The translations under genes and the position numbers were made by a program. From Bacillota bacterium (lineage in GTDB: Bacteria > Bacillota_I > Bacilli_A > RFN20 > CAG-826): a DNA stretch of 6,510 nt. The stretch covers positions 1 through 6,510 of the forward strand of contig JAEZUH010000026.1 of assembly GCA_023443485.1 (NCBI GenBank). Direction: 5' to 3'. This document shows, in pieces, positions 1-6,256 of this stretch. The stretch's first letter is position 1. Each line of letters starts with the position of its first letter. The notes beneath the pieces were generated by a model. That model was given only the letters and a program-made list of their open reading frames with translations, did no database searches and was not told the origin of the DNA.

Positions 1-33
1 ATAAAAACTATTTGCAACGAGAAATAAACGCGG

Positions 34-73
34 TCTAGATTCGCATCTCAATCAGCGAAAATCTAGATTTTTT
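34..73 (+). terminator. possible intrinsic terminator for a convergent gene from the left
   Basis: Arms at 34-44 and 55-67 can pair as 8 bp plus 3 bp with a two-base bulge, closing a 10-base loop. A run of six T (68-73) follows directly on the plus strand. Read on the minus strand the hairpin is followed by CCGCG and lacks a T-run, so it suits plus-strand transcription entering from outside the window better than the RDD gene, whose stop codon lies inside it. Bases 1-62 hold no recognisable gene. The plus frames close at 25-27 (TAA) and 36-38 (TAG), so the end of a convergent gene is possible but cannot be shown. Confidence 0.35.
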
Positions 74-836
74 CATCATCCACTAAAGGAGTAAATGTTT
101 TAGCTTCAATGAGTTTTGTGGCACTAATATAGGCGGAAACTGAACGATTTTCCTTGTTGAATAGCGAAATAACAGAAATCAAGATAGGCATCACTAAAAA
201 GGCCCACTTATTGATCAAAAAATAAGGAATGGCACTTTCAATGAACAAAATAAAGAAAAATCTTCCGAGGATTTGATACCACCTGGCTCGATTGGTGCGC
301 GTAGTTGATATAACTTGCAAGCCGCAGACTATTTGACCGATGGTAGCGCGCCGTTTATTGCAGATAGGAAAGATAAAAAAGAATATTAACTCAGCGACAG
401 ATCCTGAAAAGCAAATAACCATGTAGTTATTCAAATCATAGGAGAAACATAAATCGCTATAATTTTCGTGAGCATCGAGAATAGCTTGATATTCCAGAAT
501 TAACTCTTTGGAAGGATTGTCGACAGTTTTGACGATGTAATAATAATCCTCTGCCTCATCGTAATGAAGTAGGTAATTTCCCTCTTCTCCTTGCTCAATA
601 ACGTAGCGGTAACCATAGCCAGAATCGAGTTTGGATTGATCTTCTATGGCAAGGATTTCCTGGTGATATCGATTGAGGTTATCAGCTACAGGAGTTTTTA
701 CCAAAAGAGAATATAATAAAGTCACTGAAAAAAACAATAAAACCACATCGACCAAACCAGCGATAAAACGATTCAGCCAATAGGGCTTATTGTTTGGTCC
801 CATCTGGACGGTTTTCTTAAAAATGCTCACGCTCAT
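63..836 (-). CDS. RDD-family integral membrane protein, 257 aa
   Basis: This is an inner-membrane protein of the RDD family, whose biochemical role is mostly unknown; some members are linked to ion transport or stress. About four TM segments are visible (near residues 22-45, 137-158, 188-207 and 210-227). The family Arg and Asp of the first helix are R23 and D30 (NRFIAGLVD). The family motif before the third helix reads KRRATIGQIVCGLQVIS (161-177). Residues 46-135 form a large, acidic, Tyr-rich loop. In the C-terminal motif NRSVSAYISATKLI (229-242), the position where relatives usually carry the second Asp appears to be A235, so this copy may be degenerate. The ATG at 834-836 has no Shine-Dalgarno sequence, and a promoter-like element ends six bases before it, suggesting a leaderless mRNA. 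M12 is an alternative start but also lacks an SD. A strong terminator upstream separates it from the starch operon. The family is fairly certain; the function is unknown. Confidence 0.8.
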   Translation of the reverse strand: MSVSIFKKTVQMGPNNKPYWLNRFIAGLVDVVLLFFSVTLLYSLLVKTPVADNLNRYHQEILAIEDQSKLDSGYGYRYVIEQGEEGNYLLHYDEAEDYYYIVKTVDNPSKELILEYQAILDAHENYSDLCFSYDLNNYMVICFSGSVAELIFFFIFPICNKRRATIGQIVCGLQVISTTRTNRARWYQILGRFFFILFIESAIPYFLINKWAFLVMPILISVISLFNKENRSVSAYISATKLIEAKTFTPLVDDEKI

Positions 837-842
837 AACATC

Positions 843-871
843 ATATTAGACACAAAAAAAGAGATTATCAA
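843..871 (-). promoter_or_regulatory. predicted sigma-A-type promoter of the RDD gene, leaderless
   Basis: On the minus strand TTGATA (871-866; 5 of 6 to TTGACA) is followed after exactly 17 bases by TAATAT (848-843; 4 of 6 to TATAAT). The RDD start codon begins six bases after the -10 element, so transcription would start at or next to the A of ATG. The -35 element uses bases of the loop and descending arm of the preceding terminator hairpin. AT-rich sequence makes chance matches common. The support here is the ideal spacing, the terminator just upstream and the missing SD. Confidence 0.45.
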
Positions 872-884
872 TGATAACCTCTTT
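851..884 (-). terminator. intrinsic terminator of the pullulanase/ATPase operon
   Basis: Reading the minus strand, arms at 884-873 (AAAGAGGTTATC) and 869-858 (GATAATCTCTTT) pair over 12 bp with one G-T wobble and a three-base loop. A run of T from 860 to 854 overlaps the base of the stem. It begins 13 bases after the ATPase stop codon (898-900). On the plus strand there is no T-run after the stem, so it acts in one direction. It closes the transcription unit formed by the genes to its right. Confidence 0.85.
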
Positions 885-897
885 ATCGAATTCTAAC

Positions 898-2973
898 CTA
901 GCAAATTTTCATGTCGGCATCGAGGGACCAAATCGAGATATTTTTCCCATCGACAGAAAGATGGACTTCGGATTGATTAAACTCCTTATCAACATTGACA
1001 AGCAATTTTTGACTTCCGATATTCAATAAGGCATAACGAGTATTGCCATAATCAAGAATTTTTTCCACTGAAGCAACAATATGTCCGGTTTTTGAATCTG
1101 AAAGCACAATTTTGTCGCGAGGAATGACATACTTGTAAGTCTTTTTATAGCAATTGTTGCCATCGACAGAGTTCATCTTATAGCCATTATCGACTGGAAC
1201 CTCCACTTTGGTTCCATTAATGACAGCGAAGAAGTGATAGATGCGGCGCATGCCTTTAATCGGTTTCTTTTTGAGCTCCAAATCTTTAATCTGGGAATTC
1301 AAAAGTTTGAGTTCATCGCGGATAGTTTTGGTTGGCGATTGATCACCGCTTCCCGCTTCTTTGGCATTAATTTTCTCTTTCACCGCCGCGATTTTCTGAT
1401 CTATTTCTGCTATTTCTTCGGCAGTCGGAGGCAGGATTTTTTCGCGATTATCTTCTTTGGTAAATTGCCCCTCTAGGGATTCGTTTTCTTCAATCGGTTC
1501 AAGGACGGCTTTACCATCGACGAGAATGCGAACTTTATCGAATAAAATATCAAATGAATAAGTGTCTCCTTCTTTAGCAAGAGAGGAAACAAGAGCAAAT
1601 AAATAGCGATCACCCATGCTTAAAAACGCGAGATTTTGATGACCATATTGTTCAATTCGGCTAATTTTTAGTGACAATTGATGTCCTGGAATAATCGCAC
1701 TCGGTGGAACTTCAATTTCAAATTTATCGACTCCAGCAAGAGATTCTTTAATTGCGGGAGGTAAGGAAATATCACTATTGAGAAAGTGGAGCTTTTCTCC
1801 CACTACTGAGGCGGGGAAGATGGAAAATTTAGGGATGCTTTGCATAATAGTAACTTCGCTTTCTGCATCAAAAAAGTGCATCTTGTCTTCCATTGGAGCG
1901 ATATTGATGGTATCTCCAACTTTAATATCATTGTTTTCCGTCACTTTGATGATGATATTTTTACCCTCATCTTTCATAGTAAATTCTTCGCCAAAATGGC
2001 GACCAATTTGTCCATAGATAATAGACTCATTACCCAAGTGTTCTACAGCGTTGACTTCACAAGTTAAGCCCGTGGCCTTTTTTCCGATACTGAGATTCTC
2101 TGGTCGAATACCAAAAATCACTTTTTTATCGCCATGGAAATAATCTTCATGAATGCGGCAAACAATTTCGTAAGGAACTTTGATTGCTGCATCATTGACG
2201 AATTTGATTTCCACCTCGTTACCTACTCGATTCAAGGTCACTTCAAAGAAGTTCATCTGGGGAGTGCCGATAAAGCCAGCGACAAATTTATTGTAGGGAT
2301 TATTGTATAAGTTCATTGGGGTGTCAATCTGCTGAATGTAACCCAATTTCATGACAACAATGCGCGTGCCCATCGTCATTGCTTCAACTTGATCGTGGGT
2401 AACATAAATGAAGGTGGTCGCTAATTTTTTGTGTAGTTTGGTAATTTCCGTTCTCATTGTCGCGCGGAGTTTTGCATCCAAGTTGGAAAGAGGTTCATCG
2501 AGCAAGAAAACTTTAGGATCGCGAACAAGAGCTCGTCCTAGAGCGACACGCTGCCGCTGTCCACCAGACATCGCTTTTGGCTTTCGATCAAGGTAATCTT
2601 CGATGTCGAGCATTTTGGCTGCTTCTAAGACTTTTCTTTTAATCTCTTCCGCTGGCAAGTGACGATTGCGCAAACCAAAAGCCATGTTTTCATAGACTGT
2701 CATGTGTGGATAAAGAGCATAGCTTTGGAACACCATGGCAATGTCGCGATCTTTTGGCTCGATATCATTGACAAGAGTGTCGCCAATAAATAGATCGCCA
2801 GCAGTGATTTTTTCTAAGCCTGCCACCATGCGCAAGGTTGTGGATTTTCCACAGCCCGATGGGCCGACAAAGACGATGAATTCTTTATCCTCGATGTCAA
2901 TACTAAAATCATTGACAGCTTTATGACCGTTGTCATAGACCTTGTAGAGGTGACTCAATTTCAAATTAGCCAT
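898..2973 (-). CDS. MalK/MsmK/UgpC-family sugar ABC importer ATPase with a long C-terminal extension, 691 aa
   Basis: This is the cytoplasmic ATP-hydrolysing subunit of a carbohydrate ABC importer; beside a pullulanase the likely cargo is maltodextrin (inferred). The ABC domain covers residues 1-235: Walker A GPSGCGKST (37-45), Q-loop Q83, signature MSGGQ (135-139), Walker B VFLLDEP (155-161), D-loop SNLD (163-166) and H-loop H193. All are intact, so it should be an active ATPase. Residues 236-376 are the MalK-type regulatory domain, with FIGTPQMNFF (234-243) and GIRPENL (288-294). Usual family members stop near residue 370. This one continues for about 315 more residues that look like two diverged copies of the regulatory domain (about 380-495 and 577-691) around a predicted helical hairpin (about 515-573). 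The start has AGGAG seven bases upstream and the stop is TAG. No transporter permease or binding protein is in the window. Family certain, cargo inferred, extension function unknown. Confidence 0.93.
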   Translation of the reverse strand: MANLKLSHLYKVYDNGHKAVNDFSIDIEDKEFIVFVGPSGCGKSTTLRMVAGLEKITAGDLFIGDTLVNDIEPKDRDIAMVFQSYALYPHMTVYENMAFGLRNRHLPAEEIKRKVLEAAKMLDIEDYLDRKPKAMSGGQRQRVALGRALVRDPKVFLLDEPLSNLDAKLRATMRTEITKLHKKLATTFIYVTHDQVEAMTMGTRIVVMKLGYIQQIDTPMNLYNNPYNKFVAGFIGTPQMNFFEVTLNRVGNEVEIKFVNDAAIKVPYEIVCRIHEDYFHGDKKVIFGIRPENLSIGKKATGLTCEVNAVEHLGNESIIYGQIGRHFGEEFTMKDEGKNIIIKVTENNDIKVGDTINIAPMEDKMHFFDAESEVTIMQSIPKFSIFPASVVGEKLHFLNSDISLPPAIKESLAGVDKFEIEVPPSAIIPGHQLSLKISRIEQYGHQNLAFLSMGDRYLFALVSSLAKEGDTYSFDILFDKVRILVDGKAVLEPIEENESLEGQFTKEDNREKILPPTAEEIAEIDQKIAAVKEKINAKEAGSGDQSPTKTIRDELKLLNSQIKDLELKKKPIKGMRRIYHFFAVINGTKVEVPVDNGYKMNSVDGNNCYKKTYKYVIPRDKIVLSDSKTGHIVASVEKILDYGNTRYALLNIGSQKLLVNVDKEFNQSEVHLSVDGKNISIWSLDADMKIC
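901..2259 (-). repeat. three tandem MalK-type regulatory (TOBE/OB) units within the ATPase
   Basis: This is a protein-level repeat that I aligned by eye. Unit 1 is residues 239-376, unit 2 about 380-495 and unit 3 about 577-691. Each opens with an aromatic-rich strand and a Gly-containing turn (NFFEV, FSIFPASV, YHFFAVI). Next comes a short Pro-containing strand (GIRPENL, EVPPSAI, VIPRDKI). Then follows a gapless 22-residue block at 303-324, 433-454 and 632-653. In that block the Gly pairs G314/G324, G444/G454 and G643/G653 coincide, and Leu/Tyr precedes the first Gly each time. Units 1 and 3 both end in an aromatic strand followed by Asp-Ala-acidic (FFDAE, SLDAD). Identity is low, so common descent is an inference. 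Confidence 0.6.
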
Positions 2974-2980
2974 AATTATT

Positions 2981-2985
2981 CTCCT
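2981..2985 (-). promoter_or_regulatory. Shine-Dalgarno site of the ATPase gene
   Basis: AGGAG lies seven bases before the ATG at 2971-2973, which fixes the start. The 75 bases between this gene and its upstream neighbour hold no terminator in the transcribed direction and no well-spaced promoter, so read-through from the pullulanase operon is the simplest reading. Confidence 0.85.
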
Positions 2986-3048
2986 ATACTAATTATCCAG
3001 TTTGTATCCAATAGTTATTTTAATATATTGGTTTTTCAAAAAATAGGG

Positions 3049-3468
3049 TTATTTTGCTTGGATGAGGTTTGCCCCACCCTTTTCCACCTCTCGGACGATT
3101 TCATTGGCGAGAGGATCAAAAGCATTAATCGAAGTGAATTTTTTTCCATCCTTAAGGTAAAAATAATAGACATCATTTTTGAAAGAAATCTGATTGATCT
3201 TTTTAATGTTAACCCGCTTGTGAATAAAGAGGATATGCACGTGAAGCATACCATTTTTGATTTCAACATAGTCGAAGAGCTGATCAAAAATAATTATCAA
3301 CGCGAGAATGGCAAAAAGAGAACAGATTACAATCACTACTCCGCCTAGTACAGGTGATTGTTCAGTGAAGATGAAAACAATAATAACCGCCACGCTCAAA
3401 AGAAAACCGACTAATGAAAAGATAAGTGGCCCTTTGGCAATGGAGGTTTTAATTCTTCGCTGTTTCAT
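3049..3468 (-). CDS. small membrane protein with PH-like C-terminal domain, 139 aa
   Basis: The function of this gene is not recognised. A basic N-terminus (KQRRIK) precedes two hydrophobic helices (about 14-34 and 40-61) joined by a short loop, predicting both ends in the cytoplasm. Residues 66-118 alternate like beta strands (YVEIKNGMLHV, KRVNIKKINQISF, VYYFYLKDGKKF) and end in a helix (about 119-131). This is the layout of bacterial PH-like (bPH/YdbT-like, DUF304-type) membrane proteins, which often sit in sugar or cell-envelope neighbourhoods without a proven role. Its ATG follows the pullulanase TAA after a single base and has no clear SD of its own, so translation probably depends on re-initiation from the pullulanase. 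The length is ordinary for such proteins. The PH-like call rests on pattern only. Confidence 0.75.
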   Translation of the reverse strand: MKQRRIKTSIAKGPLIFSLVGFLLSVAVIIVFIFTEQSPVLGGVVIVICSLFAILALIIIFDQLFDYVEIKNGMLHVHILFIHKRVNIKKINQISFKNDVYYFYLKDGKKFTSINAFDPLANEIVREVEKGGANLIQAK

Positions 3469-3469
3469 T

Positions 3470-6244
3470 TTAAATCTTTTTTAATATAATCGATTCATTC
3501 TTGGCTAGGTCAATAGTTGACAAGTTACTTCCCACTGTTCTTGTCGCGTTGGTGGAGAGAAGAATTTGATAGGAAGAGCCTAAATCAACTTGAATTCCAT
3601 CCAGAGCGTGCAAAACCCATAAGCTCTCGCTATTGGTATCGATTTTTGTCGAGATGTAGCGAGCGTATTTTTTGCATTCAGTCAAAGCAGCAGTTACTTC
3701 TGCTCTTGTCGAAAGAGTCAAGCCAGCATGTGCCTTTCTTAAAGCGATGAGATTTTTAAAATACTGGAACATATCACTATTCGTGATTTTTAAAGAGTAA
3801 TCCATGTTGTTAATTAAATCGCCGACATTGTAGGAGTTACCATTATTTTGTTTGGTGCGCATGAAGTCTTCGCCTTCTTGCATGAATGGCACCCCTTGAG
3901 CGGTGAAAACAATTGTCTCGGCTTGTTTATACATGTCGATGAGATTGCGGCTACCTTTGGTCTTGTTAAGATGATCATAGAGAGTGTAATTATCATGGCA
4001 AGAAACATAGTTTAAAACCTGTTGAGGTTCGATATTTCTTTCTAAGTCACTGTTAGCCGAAAATTGTCCGCGTATGCCAACCACTACATTTGTCGCATCA
4101 GCGGCAATCCCTTGCACATAGCCAGAATCAGGACCATTGGTGCCTTTAATGGCATTGCGAATGGTATCGTTAAATGCTCCAACATAATTGCCACTTCCGG
4201 CAAAATAAGATTGGGCCAAGCTCTTTTGAACTGTCTGTTGATTGGAGAGTTTATCAGCGGCAAAACCGCTGGCGAGGTTGGTGTTACCACCGCTCCATGG
4301 CTCGCCATAAATCATCACTTTATCGTAGATAGCAGTACAATCTTGATAAATATCAATCATGATTTGGTTATCCATACATCCCATCAAATCAAAGCGGAAT
4401 CCAGATAGGTGATATTCATCAGTCCACATTTTGCATGACTGACGTATGAAACTTTTAACCATTTTGCGCTCAGAAGCAACGACGTTTCCACAACCAGAAC
4501 CATTATAGTATTCACCACCCGAAGTCGTGCGGTAATAATAATGAGGGACGAGGAGCGTAAAATTGCTGCCCAAGGTGGAACCTGTGTGATTATAGACAAC
4601 ATCCATGTTGATACTGATACCATAATCATGCATCGCCATCACCATCTGCTTAAATTCGCGGATGCGAGCGTATCCATCGGCCGGGTCAGAAGAATAACTG
4701 CCTTCAAGACAATTGTAATTTTGGGGATCATAACCCCAGTTATAGTTATTGACACTCATCGAGGAAGAGACATCTGTCTCATCCACCGAAGTATAGTCAT
4801 AAAATGGTTGAATTTGCACATGGGTAATTCCTAATTCTTTCATGTGTTCCAATCCAGTTGAGACAGTGACGCCTCCTCTTTCATAGGTGGTACCAGTCTC
4901 GGCTAGGCCGAGGAATTTGCCACGATTGGCTTCGGTTACACCACTATTTTCATTGATAGTCATATCGCGAACGTGAATTTCATAGATGCTGGCATCAGTG
5001 CCGTTGGTGCCAAAGTCAGGACGAACATCTTCATTCCATCCAGGAATGGAAGCGTTGACATCTCGCCAGTTGACAATCATGCCACGTCGGCCATTCAATC
5101 CGGCACTCATCGCATAGGGGTCCACCACTTCGTTGGTGCCCATCGTATTGGTGACGGTGTAAGTGTAGTATTGGCCGGAGAGATTTTCATTCGCGACATA
5201 AGTCCAAACACCTTTGTCTCCTTCAGTCATAGCATAAGTGTTCCGAGGTTCTTCCTCAGTGCGATAATCACCAGTATTGTAGATGTTTAAAAGCATTCCT
5301 GTGGAGGTGGGAGCCCAAACTTTAAATGTCGTCTTCGTCGGAGTGATTTCACTATCGAGAACTGCTCCTAAGTCAGAACCATCATAAGTATAGTTTTCAA
5401 TGAATTCCTCGGAATCAAAATAAGAGGTCAAAAGCATCCTGGTAGTATCGGTCCACTCGGGATCAAAATAATAGGAAATATCGACCTTGTCAGTCAATTT
5501 AATGCTGTCTTTTAAGGTGATGGTTGCTCCAATTAATGAAGGATCGTAACCGCTGACGGAAAATTTGGTATATTTCACATCATTCAGTTTTACAGAAAAA
5601 CGAGGTTTATAAGTTTTAAAGGTCTCGGCATTCAATGGATCAAAAAGAACACGCACTTGTTTTTGTGAGAAAAGCCGAGCGTATTTAATCGCTGATTTTA
5701 AAGCGTTGGACATCGCTGGGTAGATTTTGCTTGAGCCACTCTTGAGCCAAATGTTTTGAATTCCGCCGAGTTCTTGATAGCTGACTTCTATCGAACGATC
5801 GCCATCTGGATCTTTTGTCCAAGTGGAAGTAATCGCGACGAGAAAGCCAATTTGCATCGGTGTTTTATCTCCGCAGATTGAAGTGAGAGGGATATCGACA
5901 AAAACCCCATAGTCATCATATTTATCAAATGTATAGGCGGCACCATTACCTCCATTAGTCATGTCCCAAGCCCAAATCTGCCAAGAAGCATAGCTACCGC
6001 GAGTTCCAGTTACATCATCTAAGCGATGATAGTGAAAGCGAAGTGTCTTGGTATTTTCATTCACTAAACTTTCATAATCTGTTTCATCAGCAGAAAAGTT
6101 CGAGACCACATTGTTGGGCAAGACGAGTTCCTCAGCAGTTTCATCTGGTCCCCAAGCATCAGAACCGCAAGCCACGAGCTGAAATCCCATTACCATAACA
6201 GGAATAATAGCTAGTGATAACAGAAGTCGATTTTTGATTTTCAT
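3470..6244 (-). CDS. pulA: type I pullulanase, secreted lipoprotein, 924 aa
   Basis: A debranching enzyme that hydrolyses alpha-1,6 bonds of pullulan and branched maltodextrins at the cell surface. Residues 1-25 are a lipoprotein signal peptide (basic start, hydrophobic core, lipobox LVAC with Cys26), so the mature enzyme should be membrane-anchored outside. Domains in order: CBM41 starch-binding module (about 65-176; HYHR, WQIWAW 88-93, GFLVAI, IWLKSG); a beta spacer domain (about 180-285); CBM48 (about 290-385); GH13 barrel (about 415-840); a small beta C-domain. The pullulanase signature YNWGYDP is at 501-507. Catalytic regions are DVVYNH (548-553), GFRFDLMG (615-622, nucleophile D619), YGEPW (646-650, acid/base E648) and VSCHDN (747-752, D751). 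All key residues are present, so activity is expected. The start has AGGAG six bases upstream, and the gene follows the upstream stop by 12 bases, in an operon. Eight Cys besides C26 is rather many for a secreted Gram-positive protein. Confidence 0.96.
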   Translation of the reverse strand: MKIKNRLLLSLAIIPVMVMGFQLVACGSDAWGPDETAEELVLPNNVVSNFSADETDYESLVNENTKTLRFHYHRLDDVTGTRGSYASWQIWAWDMTNGGNGAAYTFDKYDDYGVFVDIPLTSICGDKTPMQIGFLVAITSTWTKDPDGDRSIEVSYQELGGIQNIWLKSGSSKIYPAMSNALKSAIKYARLFSQKQVRVLFDPLNAETFKTYKPRFSVKLNDVKYTKFSVSGYDPSLIGATITLKDSIKLTDKVDISYYFDPEWTDTTRMLLTSYFDSEEFIENYTYDGSDLGAVLDSEITPTKTTFKVWAPTSTGMLLNIYNTGDYRTEEEPRNTYAMTEGDKGVWTYVANENLSGQYYTYTVTNTMGTNEVVDPYAMSAGLNGRRGMIVNWRDVNASIPGWNEDVRPDFGTNGTDASIYEIHVRDMTINENSGVTEANRGKFLGLAETGTTYERGGVTVSTGLEHMKELGITHVQIQPFYDYTSVDETDVSSSMSVNNYNWGYDPQNYNCLEGSYSSDPADGYARIREFKQMVMAMHDYGISINMDVVYNHTGSTLGSNFTLLVPHYYYRTTSGGEYYNGSGCGNVVASERKMVKSFIRQSCKMWTDEYHLSGFRFDLMGCMDNQIMIDIYQDCTAIYDKVMIYGEPWSGGNTNLASGFAADKLSNQQTVQKSLAQSYFAGSGNYVGAFNDTIRNAIKGTNGPDSGYVQGIAADATNVVVGIRGQFSANSDLERNIEPQQVLNYVSCHDNYTLYDHLNKTKGSRNLIDMYKQAETIVFTAQGVPFMQEGEDFMRTKQNNGNSYNVGDLINNMDYSLKITNSDMFQYFKNLIALRKAHAGLTLSTRAEVTAALTECKKYARYISTKIDTNSESLWVLHALDGIQVDLGSSYQILLSTNATRTVGSNLSTIDLAKNESIILKKI

Positions 6245-6250
6245 AATTTT

Positions 6251-6255
6251 CTCCT
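6251..6255 (-). promoter_or_regulatory. Shine-Dalgarno site of the pullulanase gene
   Basis: AGGAG lies six bases before the ATG at 6242-6244 and one base after the stop of the upstream gene. The site decides the start, since the lipoprotein signal peptide begins exactly there. The tight junction supports co-transcription with the upstream gene. Confidence 0.9.
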
Positions 6256-6256
6256 T

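Noticed and set aside
2992..3010. Direct repeat TGGATA x2 at 11-base spacing and a -10-like GATAAT just before the ATPase SD
   Set aside because: No -35 sits at a sensible distance, and a start from GATAAT would fall in or next to the SD. A six-base repeat in AT-rich DNA is easily chance.
3008..3031. Short inverted repeat CCAATA...TATTGG between the PH-like gene and the ATPase, with T-run on the plus side
   Set aside because: The stem is only 6 AT-rich pairs with a 12-base loop, the T-run is on the plus strand, and no plus-strand gene needs a terminator there. It does not end minus-strand transcription.
2974..3048. Search for a CcpA cre or MalR-type operator palindrome in the longest operon gap
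   Set aside because: No matching palindrome with a central CG was found. If the operon is regulated by such a factor, the site is probably upstream of the window.
2923..3348. A 141-codon open frame on the plus strand opposite the PH-like gene
   Set aside because: It starts inside the antisense of the ATPase 5' end without a ribosome site. The minus-strand frame has a coherent TM plus PH-like layout and operon spacing.
4064..5290. Several plus-strand open frames of about 100 codons opposite the pullulanase
   Set aside because: They mirror well-conserved GH13 and CBM48 coding sequence on the minus strand, lack recognisable domains, and have no ribosome sites I could support.
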